Shown one piece after another: positions 17,892-25,466 of a stretch of DNA of 64,000 nucleotides. Under the pieces are notes generated by a model. The model was not told the DNA's origin. It did not search any database and saw nothing but the letters and a program-made list of their open reading frames with translations. A program made the translations under genes and the position numbers. Source of the stretch: Ancylomarina sp048268005. Lineage in GTDB: Bacteria > Bacteroidota > Bacteroidia > Bacteroidales > Marinifilaceae. Every line of letters begins with the position of its first letter. Position 1 is the first letter of the stretch. The DNA is taken from NCBI GenBank assembly GCA_048268005.1, contig JBLWWJ010000001.1:806001-870000 (forward strand), read 5' to 3'.

Positions 17892-17899
17892 CAAACGTA
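17892..17899 (-). promoter_or_regulatory. Probable -7 element of the OLD gene promoter
   Basis: The minus strand reads TACGTTTG, a perfect TAnnTTTG match about 60 bases before the OLD start codon. It lies downstream of the small-RNA-like element at 17937-18047, so the two appear to be separate transcription units. Confidence 0.5.
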
Positions 17900-17936
17900 T
17901 TAATAAACGCTATGCTGTTTATTTCATTTGTATTTT

Positions 17937-18047
17937 CAAAAAAAAAGTGTTTTTAATCAACCCAAATTGGAGAGATGAAAACAGTTTTTCTATTAAACCA
18001 ATTCTCTCCCAATGCAGGTTGATTTATATTTTATAAATATAAAAGTA
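17937..18047 (-). ncRNA. Candidate small RNA or leader element, copy A
   Basis: Read leftward: a promoter-like TACTTTTA (one mismatch to TAnnTTTG), then AAAATATAAATCAACC, then an imperfect 21-base inverted repeat (arms 17955-17975 and 18003-18024), then AAAAACAC and a T-run. The arrangement promoter-hairpin-T-run suggests a short terminated RNA. A second element with the same end blocks and nearly the same spacing lies at 28727-28832. No known RNA family is recognised. Confidence 0.4.
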
Positions 18048-18108
18048 AGCATAATATCCTCTCTTTACTCTGACTTATGATGAATTTAATTAGGAATTTA
18101 TCAACACC

Positions 18109-18131
18109 TACACTTTAGGGTAGGTGTCCTT
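18109..18131. other. Hairpin
   Basis: ACACCTAC and GTAGGTGT form a perfect eight-base stem around ACTTTAGG. No long T-run follows on either strand, so a terminator role is uncertain. Confidence 0.4.
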
Positions 18132-18400
18132 TAATAAAGAAGTTTTTAGTCTTATTTTGTTATATAGATCCTGTCTGTGTTTAATCTTATGTGCCCACAA
18201 GCTTAGTGTCTTCCTTTGTTTGCTATTTGTTCTTATTCATTTGCAATGTCAAGTAGGTGAGTTGCTATATGTGGTCTCCACGCTATGTTTTATTAGGCTT
18301 GTTTTGGTTTCCCTTTAATATATTTTGTTATCTATCTGTACTGCCTTTAGAGCTTCCGCCAAAGCTTTGTTCTTTGGCTTTAAGCAGATGCCATTTGTTG

Positions 18401-18677
18401 GTGTCGGAAAGCTTCAACGGAGCGGCGGAACGTCTCAACGGGATGGCGGAACGTGTCAACGGAGTGGCGGAAGCTTATAACGGAGCGACGGAACGCTTCA
18501 ACGGGGCGGCGGAAAATAGTAGGTGAGTGGCGGAAGGCCTCAACCCATTGGCGGAATGCATCAAGTGAGTGACGGAACCTGCTAGGTGAGTCATTTAAAA
18601 CAGGTTTGTATTGTCGGAGGAGCTTAACTAACTGTTGGAAGTTTTAAAATGTTTGTCGGATCGTTTTAAAATAAGAG
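18401..18677. repeat. 21-bp tandem repeat array
   Basis: The word CGGAA or a one-to-two-base variant recurs exactly every 21 bases at 18405, 18426, 18447, 18468, 18489, 18510, 18531, 18552 and 18573. After one decayed unit it recurs at 18615, 18636 and 18657. The unit is GGCGGAA, four to five variable bases, TCAACGG and three more bases. The left units are near-identical and the right ones increasingly decayed. It is clearly GC-richer than its flanks. Read rightward in frame, the first five units encode heptads of the form AExxNGx, but TGA codons occur in units 6, 8 and 9, so the array is not one continuous gene. It ends about 190 bases before the promoter of the helical protein gene. Confidence 0.9.
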
Positions 18678-18867
18678 TATAGTGGAACATAATAATGTGC
18701 GTCTATTTGATTTGTGTAAGGGGTGGAATCAAAAGGAAAGGGTGTGTCGTCTTTTTGAATTCTTTATAAATCGGCCTTGTGTGTATTTGTTGCTAGTTGC
18801 CCATCGGTTTTGAATTCTTGGTAAAACTATACATAAAAATAAATTAAAAATTATTTGTGTGTAAACA

Positions 18868-18875
18868 TAAGTTTG
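18868..18875 (+). promoter_or_regulatory. Probable -7 element of the helical protein gene
   Basis: TAAGTTTG is a perfect TAnnTTTG match about 45 bases before the start codon at 18921. It places the 21-bp array upstream of, and outside, the mRNA. Confidence 0.5.
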
Positions 18876-18920
18876 TCTAGCTTCAATATCCTAATTAGTC
18901 ATTAACCAAAAATTAATAAG

Positions 18921-19640
18921 ATGAACCATTCAAGATTGTACAGTTGCTCCGATGCAGTTTTTATGAGCTGGGTGAGCCAAAGTGTTAATTTAATTAAGGC
19001 CGAAGAGGCGAGGTTTACCAACTTCTCGGTTTTCTTCACCGCTGAAAAATTACAGGAAATAGAGGTGCTTTATCAGGCAGCCAACAATATTCCATCGGAT
19101 AAGGTTTATGTGGATATTCAGGCCCAGGCTACCGAGAATATCAACAACTGTGTTGAGGAATGTGGGCGCTTTTATCAGGCCTGTAAATTCGAGATCGAAA
19201 CGGTATTTCCTAACAAGAAGCATATTTGGAATCAGTTTGGCTTTAACGACTACGAGGCGGCCAGAAAATCGGGTCGGGCCATGTTCATGTTCTTTTCAGA
19301 CTTTTTGCTGATTGCTAATCTGCACAAGGCAGAAATGACCAAATCTGCCTGGACAGAAGAGACCTATACCAAGATAGCTGAGCTGAAGGATAAGCTGAAA
19401 CTGCTGATGGATCAGCAAATGAAATCGCGTGTGGACAGGGGTAAAGCCACGGACGAACGTGTGGTTTGTCTGAATAATATTTACGAGAACCTGGCCCGGT
19501 ATATGAAAGCGGCCAAAATTATTTATGCCAATAACGAGGAAATGTTGCGTTGGTTTAAGTTTCCGGTTGGTAAAAATACAAAAGATAAAATGGATGATCT
19601 TTCAGAGCAGGAAACTCAGGAAGATGTGTTTACGGAATAA
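18921..19640 (+). CDS. All-helical protein of unknown function downstream of the 21-bp array
   Basis: A 239-residue soluble protein without signal peptide or membrane segment. Long amphipathic helices dominate (for example EEARFTNFSVFFTAEKLQEIE and TYTKIAELKDKLKLLMDQQM). The central stretch FPNKKHIWNQFGFNDYEAARKSG looks like a conserved core, and a short acidic tail follows FKFPVGKNTK. I believe proteins of this look occur in other Bacteroidota but know no function. There are no catalytic motifs. It has its own promoter-like element and stands alone next to the tandem array. Confidence 0.75.
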   Translation: MNHSRLYSCSDAVFMSWVSQSVNLIKAEEARFTNFSVFFTAEKLQEIEVLYQAANNIPSDKVYVDIQAQATENINNCVEECGRFYQACKFEIETVFPNKKHIWNQFGFNDYEAARKSGRAMFMFFSDFLLIANLHKAEMTKSAWTEETYTKIAELKDKLKLLMDQQMKSRVDRGKATDERVVCLNNIYENLARYMKAAKIIYANNEEMLRWFKFPVGKNTKDKMDDLSEQETQEDVFTE

Positions 19641-19888
19641 ATTTTTATAGGTTGTTAAGGTGAGGGCCTTCTGTCGTTTTAATGATGGGGGGCCTTTTTT
19701 TTTGTTTTTTAGCACCCTTTTGTCTGCCGACATTTTCCCTTCCAAGGGAAAAGCAGTCAATTAGAATTAGGAATAAAATAGAAAAGATTTGTACTGTCTC
19801 CCTTTTCAGGGGAGATGTCCGAAGGACAGAGGGGTGTTTTTTGAATTACGGATAGTCAATTACGAATGATCAATTACGAATTACGAGT
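19641..19888. other. Spacer after the helical protein gene
   Basis: No gene is seen. A G-rich stretch GGGGGGCC followed by nine T at about 19686-19703 could end the preceding transcript, though the stem is weak. Short repeats of CAATTACGAAT follow, related to the R1 tail in other spacers. Confidence 0.4.
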
Positions 19889-20373
19889 GATTTTTTTTTC
19901 CACTCAATCCGCCTAAGGCGGATCTTACTTTCTCCTGCAGTCGAGAAAGTAAGCAAAGAGTCCGCCGACTGCAGCACTCGTTTACCCACAATCGAATTGA
20001 AACCTAAACGGCAAAAACTCGCTTCGCTCAACTGAGCTTGCGAACTCGATGAGTCCTATTGAAATTATCGAATCAAACACAATTTCGTTTTATACGCCTT
20101 TCTCACCTATGGGGCCCCACTTGCTGTGCCGAGGCCAATAAAAAAAGATAAAAACCAATGAGGTGCTTTTCAAGAGAACCAGAAACTATATTTCGCGAAT
20201 AATAAATCTTCTATTTTCTTTATTATTTAAGAGCGGGCTTTGTCAGTCTGCCGTGAGGCGTGATATAATTTTCACTTTAGAGAGCAAACAAGGATCAGAC
20301 TGACTTGATTTTTTGCATACTTTTTTATCGAAGAAAAAAGTATGAGCCCGAACGGCTTGAGTGGAAAAAAATC
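19889..20373. repeat. 485-bp non-coding element bounded by inverted repeats
   Basis: The ends are inverted: GATTTTTTTTTCCACTCAA at 19889-19907 and TTGAGTGGAAAAAAATC at 20357-20373. Just inside each end is a perfect 11-base hairpin: CTTACTTTCTC/GAGAAAGTAAG at 19924-19953 and CATACTTTTTT/AAAAAAGTATG at 20316-20344. A TCCGCCTAAGGCGGA palindrome lies near the left end. No convincing reading frame is inside. It resembles a small non-autonomous element or structured intergenic repeat; mobility is inference. Confidence 0.5.
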
Positions 20374-20502
20374 CCAATTCAACTACAGCTCGACTCCGTT
20401 TGATGTCCGAATATAATGATCAAAGTATGACTGTTTTAAAAACGATCTTCTGCTCTAATCTTTTTTTTACTATACTTGAGCTTATAAACCGACGAAAGAC
20501 TT

Positions 20503-21033
20503 ATGAGAGATTTTGCAGCTATCGATTTTGAAACAGCTAATCAACACGGGAGTAGTGTCTGTGCTGTGGGAGTGGTGGTGGTTCGGGATGGTGCTATAGT
20601 CGATAAGTTCTATCGTTTGATTCAGCCGGAGCCCAACTATTACGACTATTGGAATACCCAATGCCATGGTCTTAGAGCACATGATACGGACGAGGCCTTG
20701 GTTTTTTCAAAGGTTTGGAGGGAGGTGGAACCACTCATCGAGGGTTTGCCGCTAATTGCACACAACGCCCGCTTTGACGAAGGATGTTTAAAGGCGGCCT
20801 TTCGCACCTATCAGATGGATTATCCCGATTACGAGTTCCATTGTACCTTAAAGGCTGCGAGAAAGCAATTTCCCAAGCTTGAGAATCATCAGCTTCACAC
20901 GGTGTCACGCCATTGTGGCTACGAAATGCGCAAGCACCATGAGGCCCTTGACGATGCTTATGCCTGTGCTATTATTGCCATTAAGTTATTTGTTAAGCCT
21001 GTTCAGCCATCGAATTATACATTAGACTTGTAA
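20503..21033 (+). CDS. DnaQ-like DEDDh 3'-5' exonuclease
   Basis: A 176-residue single-domain exonuclease of the DNA polymerase III epsilon type. Exo I is AAIDFETAN (Asp8, Glu10), Exo II is LIAHNARFDEGCL, and Exo III is HHEALDDAYACA with the His of the DEDDh class. The short length and lack of other domains suggest an accessory proofreading or repair exonuclease rather than the replicative subunit. It is a single gene ending at a GGCTGCC-type terminator. Confidence 0.92.
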   Translation: MRDFAAIDFETANQHGSSVCAVGVVVVRDGAIVDKFYRLIQPEPNYYDYWNTQCHGLRAHDTDEALVFSKVWREVEPLIEGLPLIAHNARFDEGCLKAAFRTYQMDYPDYEFHCTLKAARKQFPKLENHQLHTVSRHCGYEMRKHHEALDDAYACAIIAIKLFVKPVQPSNYTLDL

Positions 21034-21056
21034 AAGGAGCATACTTTTAAGAAAAA

Positions 21057-21093
21057 ATAAAGGCTGCCAATCGGGTGAGAGGCAGCCTTTAAA
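21057..21093. terminator. Bidirectional terminator (GGCTGCC family, copy 5)
   Basis: AAAGGCTGCC pairs with GGCAGCCTTT around AATCGGGTGAGA, between the converging exonuclease and FISUMP genes. The 19-base right part CGGGTGAGAGGCAGCCTTT recurs exactly at 22498-22516 without a left arm. Confidence 0.8.
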
Positions 21094-21202
21094 TTATTCA
21101 AACTTATAATTTGTCCTTTACCATAGGATGACTAGCGAAACGAAGCGTTCGGTCCTCTGTTGGCTCAAGCAGATAAGCAGAGGTAATAATGATGATATTT
21201 AT

Positions 21203-22153
21203 TTAATCCTTAATACAACGAACAGATCTTCCATAATCGGCAAAATAGCTTGAAAGATAGGCACCAGGTTCATCATATAATATAACAACGTCTCCCACCA
21301 TTGTTCTGGCAGGACTCTTCTCATGCACGGTCGAAGTCCACCAGTAACCAAAAGCTCTAATAGCATAAAATTCTTCAGCATGAACACAACCACCAGCCAC
21401 TGCTGAAAATCCACTCTCGTTTGTAGCTGCTGTGTTTGGATCTTTCCAATATTCTAAACCTGTTCGCTTCATTTTACCACCTGCAACTTCCCTTCCTCCC
21501 AGAAAGTCTATTAATTCTGTCCACTCATTATCTGAGGGTACGTGCCATCCCGAAGGACATAGTTTTTCAGTTTCCACTGTATACCATGAGTAAAGGGCAC
21601 CATAAGGATTTGCATTTGTTGCGTCATTTTCATACCACCAATAAGCAGGATAATCGATACCTTCCCATAAACTATAACCTTCTAATAATGGAATTTCTTC
21701 TCCATCATTAAATTTTGTGGTCCTCAAATTTTCTCCCAGCCATATTTGTTCACCTATTTTAACAAGAGGATAGTTGTTTCCTTCTATGTCGTTTAAGGTA
21801 AAATACGAAATGGCTTGTGTCATGCTGTTTCCTGTCTCGCTATGAGTGATTTGTATTTCAGTTTCATTAATTATAACTGATTGATTTGTAGGTGATGTTG
21901 TCAATCCATTACTTTCAAAATCGGCAAATGGAATATCTGTACTTTCGCCATTATCCATAGTCAATGATACTATGAGCCCCGCAAGATCAAGCTTCTCTCC
22001 TTTGTAATAGTCTGATTTTGATGGAGCATTTTTAATGGAAATGTCAATAATTTTTGTTGGACTAGTGTCACCGCTATCACAAGATGCGATAAAAGAAATG
22101 AATGCGAGTAATAATAGATTTCGTAATGTCGAAATGAAAAAATGTTTTTTCAT
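21203..22153 (-). CDS. Lipoprotein with Ig-like and FISUMP domains
   Basis: A 316-residue lipoprotein (signal peptide with lipobox FIASC). Residues of about 30-120 look like a bacterial Ig-like/cell-wall-binding fold (YYKGEKLDLAGLIVSLTMDNG). The remainder is a Fibrobacter succinogenes major paralogous (FISUMP) domain: GEQIWLGENLRTTKFNDGEEI, YGALYSWYTV, LCPSGWHVPSDNEWTEL, and the closing GRSVRCIKD. FISUMP proteins are surface proteins common in Bacteroidota, with no settled function. It is a single gene. Confidence 0.9.
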   Translation of the reverse strand: MKKHFFISTLRNLLLLAFISFIASCDSGDTSPTKIIDISIKNAPSKSDYYKGEKLDLAGLIVSLTMDNGESTDIPFADFESNGLTTSPTNQSVIINETEIQITHSETGNSMTQAISYFTLNDIEGNNYPLVKIGEQIWLGENLRTTKFNDGEEIPLLEGYSLWEGIDYPAYWWYENDATNANPYGALYSWYTVETEKLCPSGWHVPSDNEWTELIDFLGGREVAGGKMKRTGLEYWKDPNTAATNESGFSAVAGGCVHAEEFYAIRAFGYWWTSTVHEKSPARTMVGDVVILYDEPGAYLSSYFADYGRSVRCIKD

Positions 22154-22461
22154 AGGTTTAGGGGGTTAGTTATTTAATAGGGGATTTGTTTTCTGATCAT
22201 AGGCAGTACAAGCTTGATCCTCTTAGTCTGCCTTGGCAGAACGTTATATAAATTATCATTTTTTTCATTACAAATGATTTCTTTTGTTTATTCAATGTAA
22301 TGGCAGAATACTTACACTAAATGGGATACGGCTCGCGAACAAAAACGTCAATCCAGTAGCTTCTTGTAAAGCTGATGAAGTACAAATCTTCCTTGTAATG
22401 AAATTTATAATTTGTGACTCAAAGCTTATGAGAAATTAATTTGTTACTTCTCCTACTGCTT
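22154..22461. other. Spacer between the FISUMP and gasdermin-like genes
   Basis: AT-rich, without a convincing reading frame. Nothing beyond a short inverted CATTAC/GTAATG pair at about 22266-22302 was seen. Confidence 0.4.
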
Positions 22462-22518
22462 CCGCTCCGCTGAGCATGAGCTAGAAGCTTGCGCTAGCGG
22501 GTGAGAGGCAGCCTTTGT
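22462..22518. repeat. R2 repeat copy 3 joined to half of a GGCTGCC-type terminator
   Basis: The R2 unit (GAGCATGAGCTAGAAGC then TTGCGCTAGCGGG) runs straight into GGTGAGAGGCAGCCTTT, the right half of the terminator at 21057-21093. With no left arm it should not form the usual hairpin. The junction suggests recombination between the two repeat types. Confidence 0.65.
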
Positions 22519-22569
22519 TTTCGCTTTCCTTTTGTGGAAATCCGTATGGTTTATAATAGAAATTTCTGT

Positions 22570-23271
22570 TTAAAAGAACTCTCTGTTATCACTTACAAGA
22601 TTCGTGTTTTCAAAATGCCCGTTGTCGAAATCAATTCGGTTGGCTTTAACAGCTACGGGGAAGAAGCCATTACCACTTGAAACCATTTTCAACACACTTT
22701 TGCTATTCATCGAAAAGTCGAGTTTACCATCAGCAACTTGATTCAGTTTGGCTATCAGATCGGTATCCAATGAAAAATCGGTTTCAATTTCGACAACCAG
22801 GTTTTTCGCAAATAGAATTCCGGATATGATTAAGATGTTATTGCGATTCGCATTCTTAAGTAATGCGGTATTGATGTGTTTAAAATCAGCTTGTGCAAAA
22901 TAATTCTGGATGTCTCCGGTTGGCACTTCCTTCGTTATTGAGTTGTCGTAACTAATGGTTACTTTTTTCCCTGACTTGATTTCAGATGAAAGTTCAAATG
23001 CACCCAGTCCTAAAGATTTTATGATGTCTTCAAGTAATGAGATTCCAATATTGAAACCATATTCATTTTTTGTGGTCGAATTTATCTTTAATGCAGGGTT
23101 CTGAATCTCTGATAATTCCACTTCACTGGTGAAAGCATGGTTAACCTTTGAGTAGTACAACTCAACGTCATTAAAGGGCTTTTTTAGCCAGAGTTGCAAT
23201 AGATTGTGATTTCTAATGGGTCCTTCGATTAGATCGTAGCCTTGTTTTCTTAGAGTTTTTGTAAGATTCAT
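22570..23271 (-). CDS. Possible bacterial gasdermin-like protein
   Basis: A 233-residue protein without signal peptide, membrane segment or cysteine. The start LRKQGYDLIEGPIRNHNLLQL, the middle FNIGISLLEDIIKSLGLGAF followed by SGKKVTISYDN, and the strand-rich second half ending in VAVKANRIDFDN followed by a short tail, match my memory of bacterial gasdermins. These have a GY-L-P start, a G-LL---I-ALG helix, then paired amphipathic strands and a short inhibitory C-terminal tail. Gasdermins form membrane pores after proteolysis and kill infected cells. Against this: no protease gene is adjacent, and the N-terminal Cys that is lipid-modified in some members is absent. Otherwise it is an uncharacterised protein. 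Confidence 0.45.
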   Translation of the reverse strand: MNLTKTLRKQGYDLIEGPIRNHNLLQLWLKKPFNDVELYYSKVNHAFTSEVELSEIQNPALKINSTTKNEYGFNIGISLLEDIIKSLGLGAFELSSEIKSGKKVTISYDNSITKEVPTGDIQNYFAQADFKHINTALLKNANRNNILIISGILFAKNLVVEIETDFSLDTDLIAKLNQVADGKLDFSMNSKSVLKMVSSGNGFFPVAVKANRIDFDNGHFENTNLVSDNREFF

Positions 23272-23923
23272 GTCTTTGGAATTAGAAAAATAATTAGATA
23301 CCTACTTTTGTTTAATGTTTATTTTCAGCCTATTCCGATGAGGATAAACTAAAAGCTGTTTGTGAAAAACCAATTGTCAAGCAATTAATTGATAAGTGGT
23401 TTCGGGTAATGAAATTAAATCAATTTTTTAAAAGGAATACAAGCAAAATTCAAAAATTATGATGCAATTATAAAATGGAATCTATTAAATATGGCTGTGT
23501 CTGTGTTTAACAGGCAGGAGTGGGCTTTTATTTGTTTTAATTCTATATTGTTTTGTTGTTGCGATGCTTAGGTTTTGTTTAATCTTCATTATCGAAGAGT
23601 TTTAGTTCTATTTTGTCTATGATCTTTATAATACAATGTAAACTAAATTCTGCGCTATAAATCTATTTGTTTTTTACTTCACCATTCTGGTGTTTAAATT
23701 TCGGTTTTACTGTACTGTTAATTGTTTTGTCTGCTTTTATTCGCCTTACTGAAAGGCATTCAATGGTCTTTAATCTTCTTATTTGCATGGTGGATTTTAA
23801 CATTTGTTTTAAGGCATGCTGTCATTCTTTTATCTATCTTCCTGAGATTTTTAAAAAATGGATGATATGAAGCCAGCCATTGGGAAGCTTTGGGGATGGC
23901 TTAAACAAGAAAATTTGAAACCT
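23272..23923. other. Long AT-rich spacer
   Basis: No supported gene; a 67-codon frame at 23667-23870 lacks any family likeness and has low-complexity hydrophobic content. A perfect TAnnTTTG match, TACTTTTG, lies at 23303-23310 on the plus strand. It would give a roughly 600-base leader to the gene at 23924, or a separate non-coding RNA. Confidence 0.35.
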
Positions 23924-24493
23924 ATGAAAAGATTAAGCCTATTGTTTTTATTGAGTTTTGTGATGCTGACGGGATTTAGTCAGAAGCAGCTCGAAGCGCA
24001 TTTCGAAAAAGATTTAATCAACTATACCGATGCTTTTAATAAGAAACAGTGGAATACGGTGACTCAAATGATGTACCCGCGGGTTTTCGAAAAGATGAGC
24101 AAGAGTTCAATGCTCATGTTTTTGGAGCAAATGGATAATCTGGGCGTGAAAATGACCACAGATTTCAAGTCGATCGATCATATTTCAAAGGTAGTGAAAG
24201 CAGGAAGTGAGAAGTATTGTAAGATTCAATACTATGGAGTTATACGCGTTAAACTATCGGGGCTCATGTCGCAGGGTAGTTCCTTAATGCAACCTCAGTT
24301 TGAGGCAGAATTTGGGAAAGAAAATGTGAAATACCACGAATCAAGTAACTCTTTTACCATACAGGCCCACCGCTCCATGGTGGCTGTTGCCAATAAACAA
24401 TCGGATAATTGGAAATATATTGATGTGGACTCATCACTGGCCAAAGGCTTAAGAAGTTTGGTTCCCGTTCATGTGCAGAAGCAGTTGAATTAA
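23924..24493 (+). CDS. Small exported protein of unknown function
   Basis: A 189-residue protein from the ATG at 23924 with a clear signal peptide (MKRLSLLFLLSFVMLTGFSQ). The mature part begins with helical FEKDLINYTDAFNKKQWNTVTQMMYP, then mixed strands ending in WKYIDVD. This layout is like NTF2/SnoaL-type or DUF3887-like exported proteins of Bacteroidota, but the match is weak. The frame extends 22 codons upstream, but only the later start gives an N-terminal signal peptide. Confidence 0.65.
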   Translation: MKRLSLLFLLSFVMLTGFSQKQLEAHFEKDLINYTDAFNKKQWNTVTQMMYPRVFEKMSKSSMLMFLEQMDNLGVKMTTDFKSIDHISKVVKAGSEKYCKIQYYGVIRVKLSGLMSQGSSLMQPQFEAEFGKENVKYHESSNSFTIQAHRSMVAVANKQSDNWKYIDVDSSLAKGLRSLVPVHVQKQLN

Positions 24494-24848
24494 AGACTCT
24501 AAGTCGAATGCAGAAGTGAAATTTGAGCTCTTAAACAACCACTCGTTTTTATAGCTGTAATTATTGAGCATTGATTTAAGAAATCTTATAAACCAAATGG
24601 ATGAATAGTAAAACCGGGAAGTTCCGAGCTTGCCGAGGAAATCACCCGGCTGCACTTATCATTCAGGCAGTTTTAAGATTGAGAAAATCGTGGCTCTTGA
24701 ATTTTTGGTTCCTTTTGTTTCAAGACAAAAGAACAAGAGAAAAAATGAAGCCAGGTTTATTCGCAAAGCTCATTCCCTTACAAAAAGCTCGATTGGGACT
24801 AAACACCAGTTTGTTAAGACAGTATTCATTACAAAACACAAAGACAGT
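24494..24848. other. Spacer with a strong hairpin
   Basis: No gene is supported, although the downstream frame is open from 24630. GTTCCTTTTGTTT and a partner running ACAAAAGAAC form an inverted repeat at about 24707-24735 around CAAG. The open upstream part lacks family likeness and is treated as non-coding. Confidence 0.4.
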
Positions 24849-25244
24849 ATGAAAATCTATTTCTCAGGATCGATACGAGGTGGGCAGCAGGACGCTGAAC
24901 TTTATAAAGAGCTAATAGAAGAACTCAAACAATATGGTACGGTCCTAACCGAACACATTGGATGGCTGGCTCAGGAAACCAGCATGACAGATCAGGAGAT
25001 TCACGACAGAGATTTACAATGGGTGAAGGATTCGGATATTGTGGTGGCGGAGGTGACCACCCCTTCGCTTGGGGTAGGTTACGAAATTGGTCGTGCCATT
25101 GAAATGAATAAACCGGTGGTTTGCCTGTACAGAAGCCTTAATGGTAACAGTACATCGGCTATGATACGAGGTTGTTCAAATCTGAGTTGCTTTGAGTATA
25201 GTAAACTCGAAGAAGCTAAGTCGATTCTTAAAGAACAATTTTAA
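24849..25244 (+). CDS. 2'-deoxynucleoside 5'-phosphate N-hydrolase (DNPH1/Rcl-like)
   Basis: Cleaves the N-glycosidic bond of deoxynucleoside monophosphates, a nucleotide-pool cleaning reaction. From the ATG at 24849 the 131 residues have the family start MKIYFSGSIRGG, the LTEHIGW block, DSDIVVAEVTTPSLGVGYEIGRA with the catalytic Glu, and NKPVVCLYR. The general fold is that of nucleoside 2-deoxyribosyltransferases. Nothing in the neighbourhood points to a pathway; citrate synthase follows about 220 bases later. Confidence 0.88.
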   Translation: MKIYFSGSIRGGQQDAELYKELIEELKQYGTVLTEHIGWLAQETSMTDQEIHDRDLQWVKDSDIVVAEVTTPSLGVGYEIGRAIEMNKPVVCLYRSLNGNSTSAMIRGCSNLSCFEYSKLEEAKSILKEQF

Positions 25245-25466
25245 ATCTTTAAGCTATTTCGTTTTTTGATATGAATAAAGTCTGCTAAGCGGGCTTATCC
25301 TATTTGTTTTCACTATTAATAGTTTGGTAAGTTGCTAGTAACCTAGGTGTTGAATTCCTTAATTAGTCATTTTTTTGTAACTTACAAATAGCCCTCTTGT
25401 CCGTATAAAGTATAGCCTTATACTCCCTGTTATAGATTTGTGTTAAAACGGAATAATAAGCTGGAT

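Noticed and set aside
18124..18318. Hydrophobic 64-codon frame upstream of the array
   Set aside because: Leu/Cys-rich translation of T-rich DNA, with no start-region signal and no partner.
18257..18526. 89-codon frame through the left part of the array (AExxNGx heptads)
   Set aside because: The upstream half has no family likeness and TGA codons stop the frame in later units. It is kept as an observation on the array but not called as a gene.
18401..18677. CRISPR array
   Set aside because: Units follow each other without spacers, are only 21 bases long, and no cas genes are in the window.
23667..23870. 67-codon frame before the exported-protein gene
   Set aside because: T-rich low-complexity translation overlapping the next frame; no recognisable protein features.
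24630..24848. 73-residue N-terminal extension of the DNPH1-like protein
   Set aside because: The family starts at MKIYFSGSIRGG; the extension is lysine-rich translation of a hairpin-bearing spacer.
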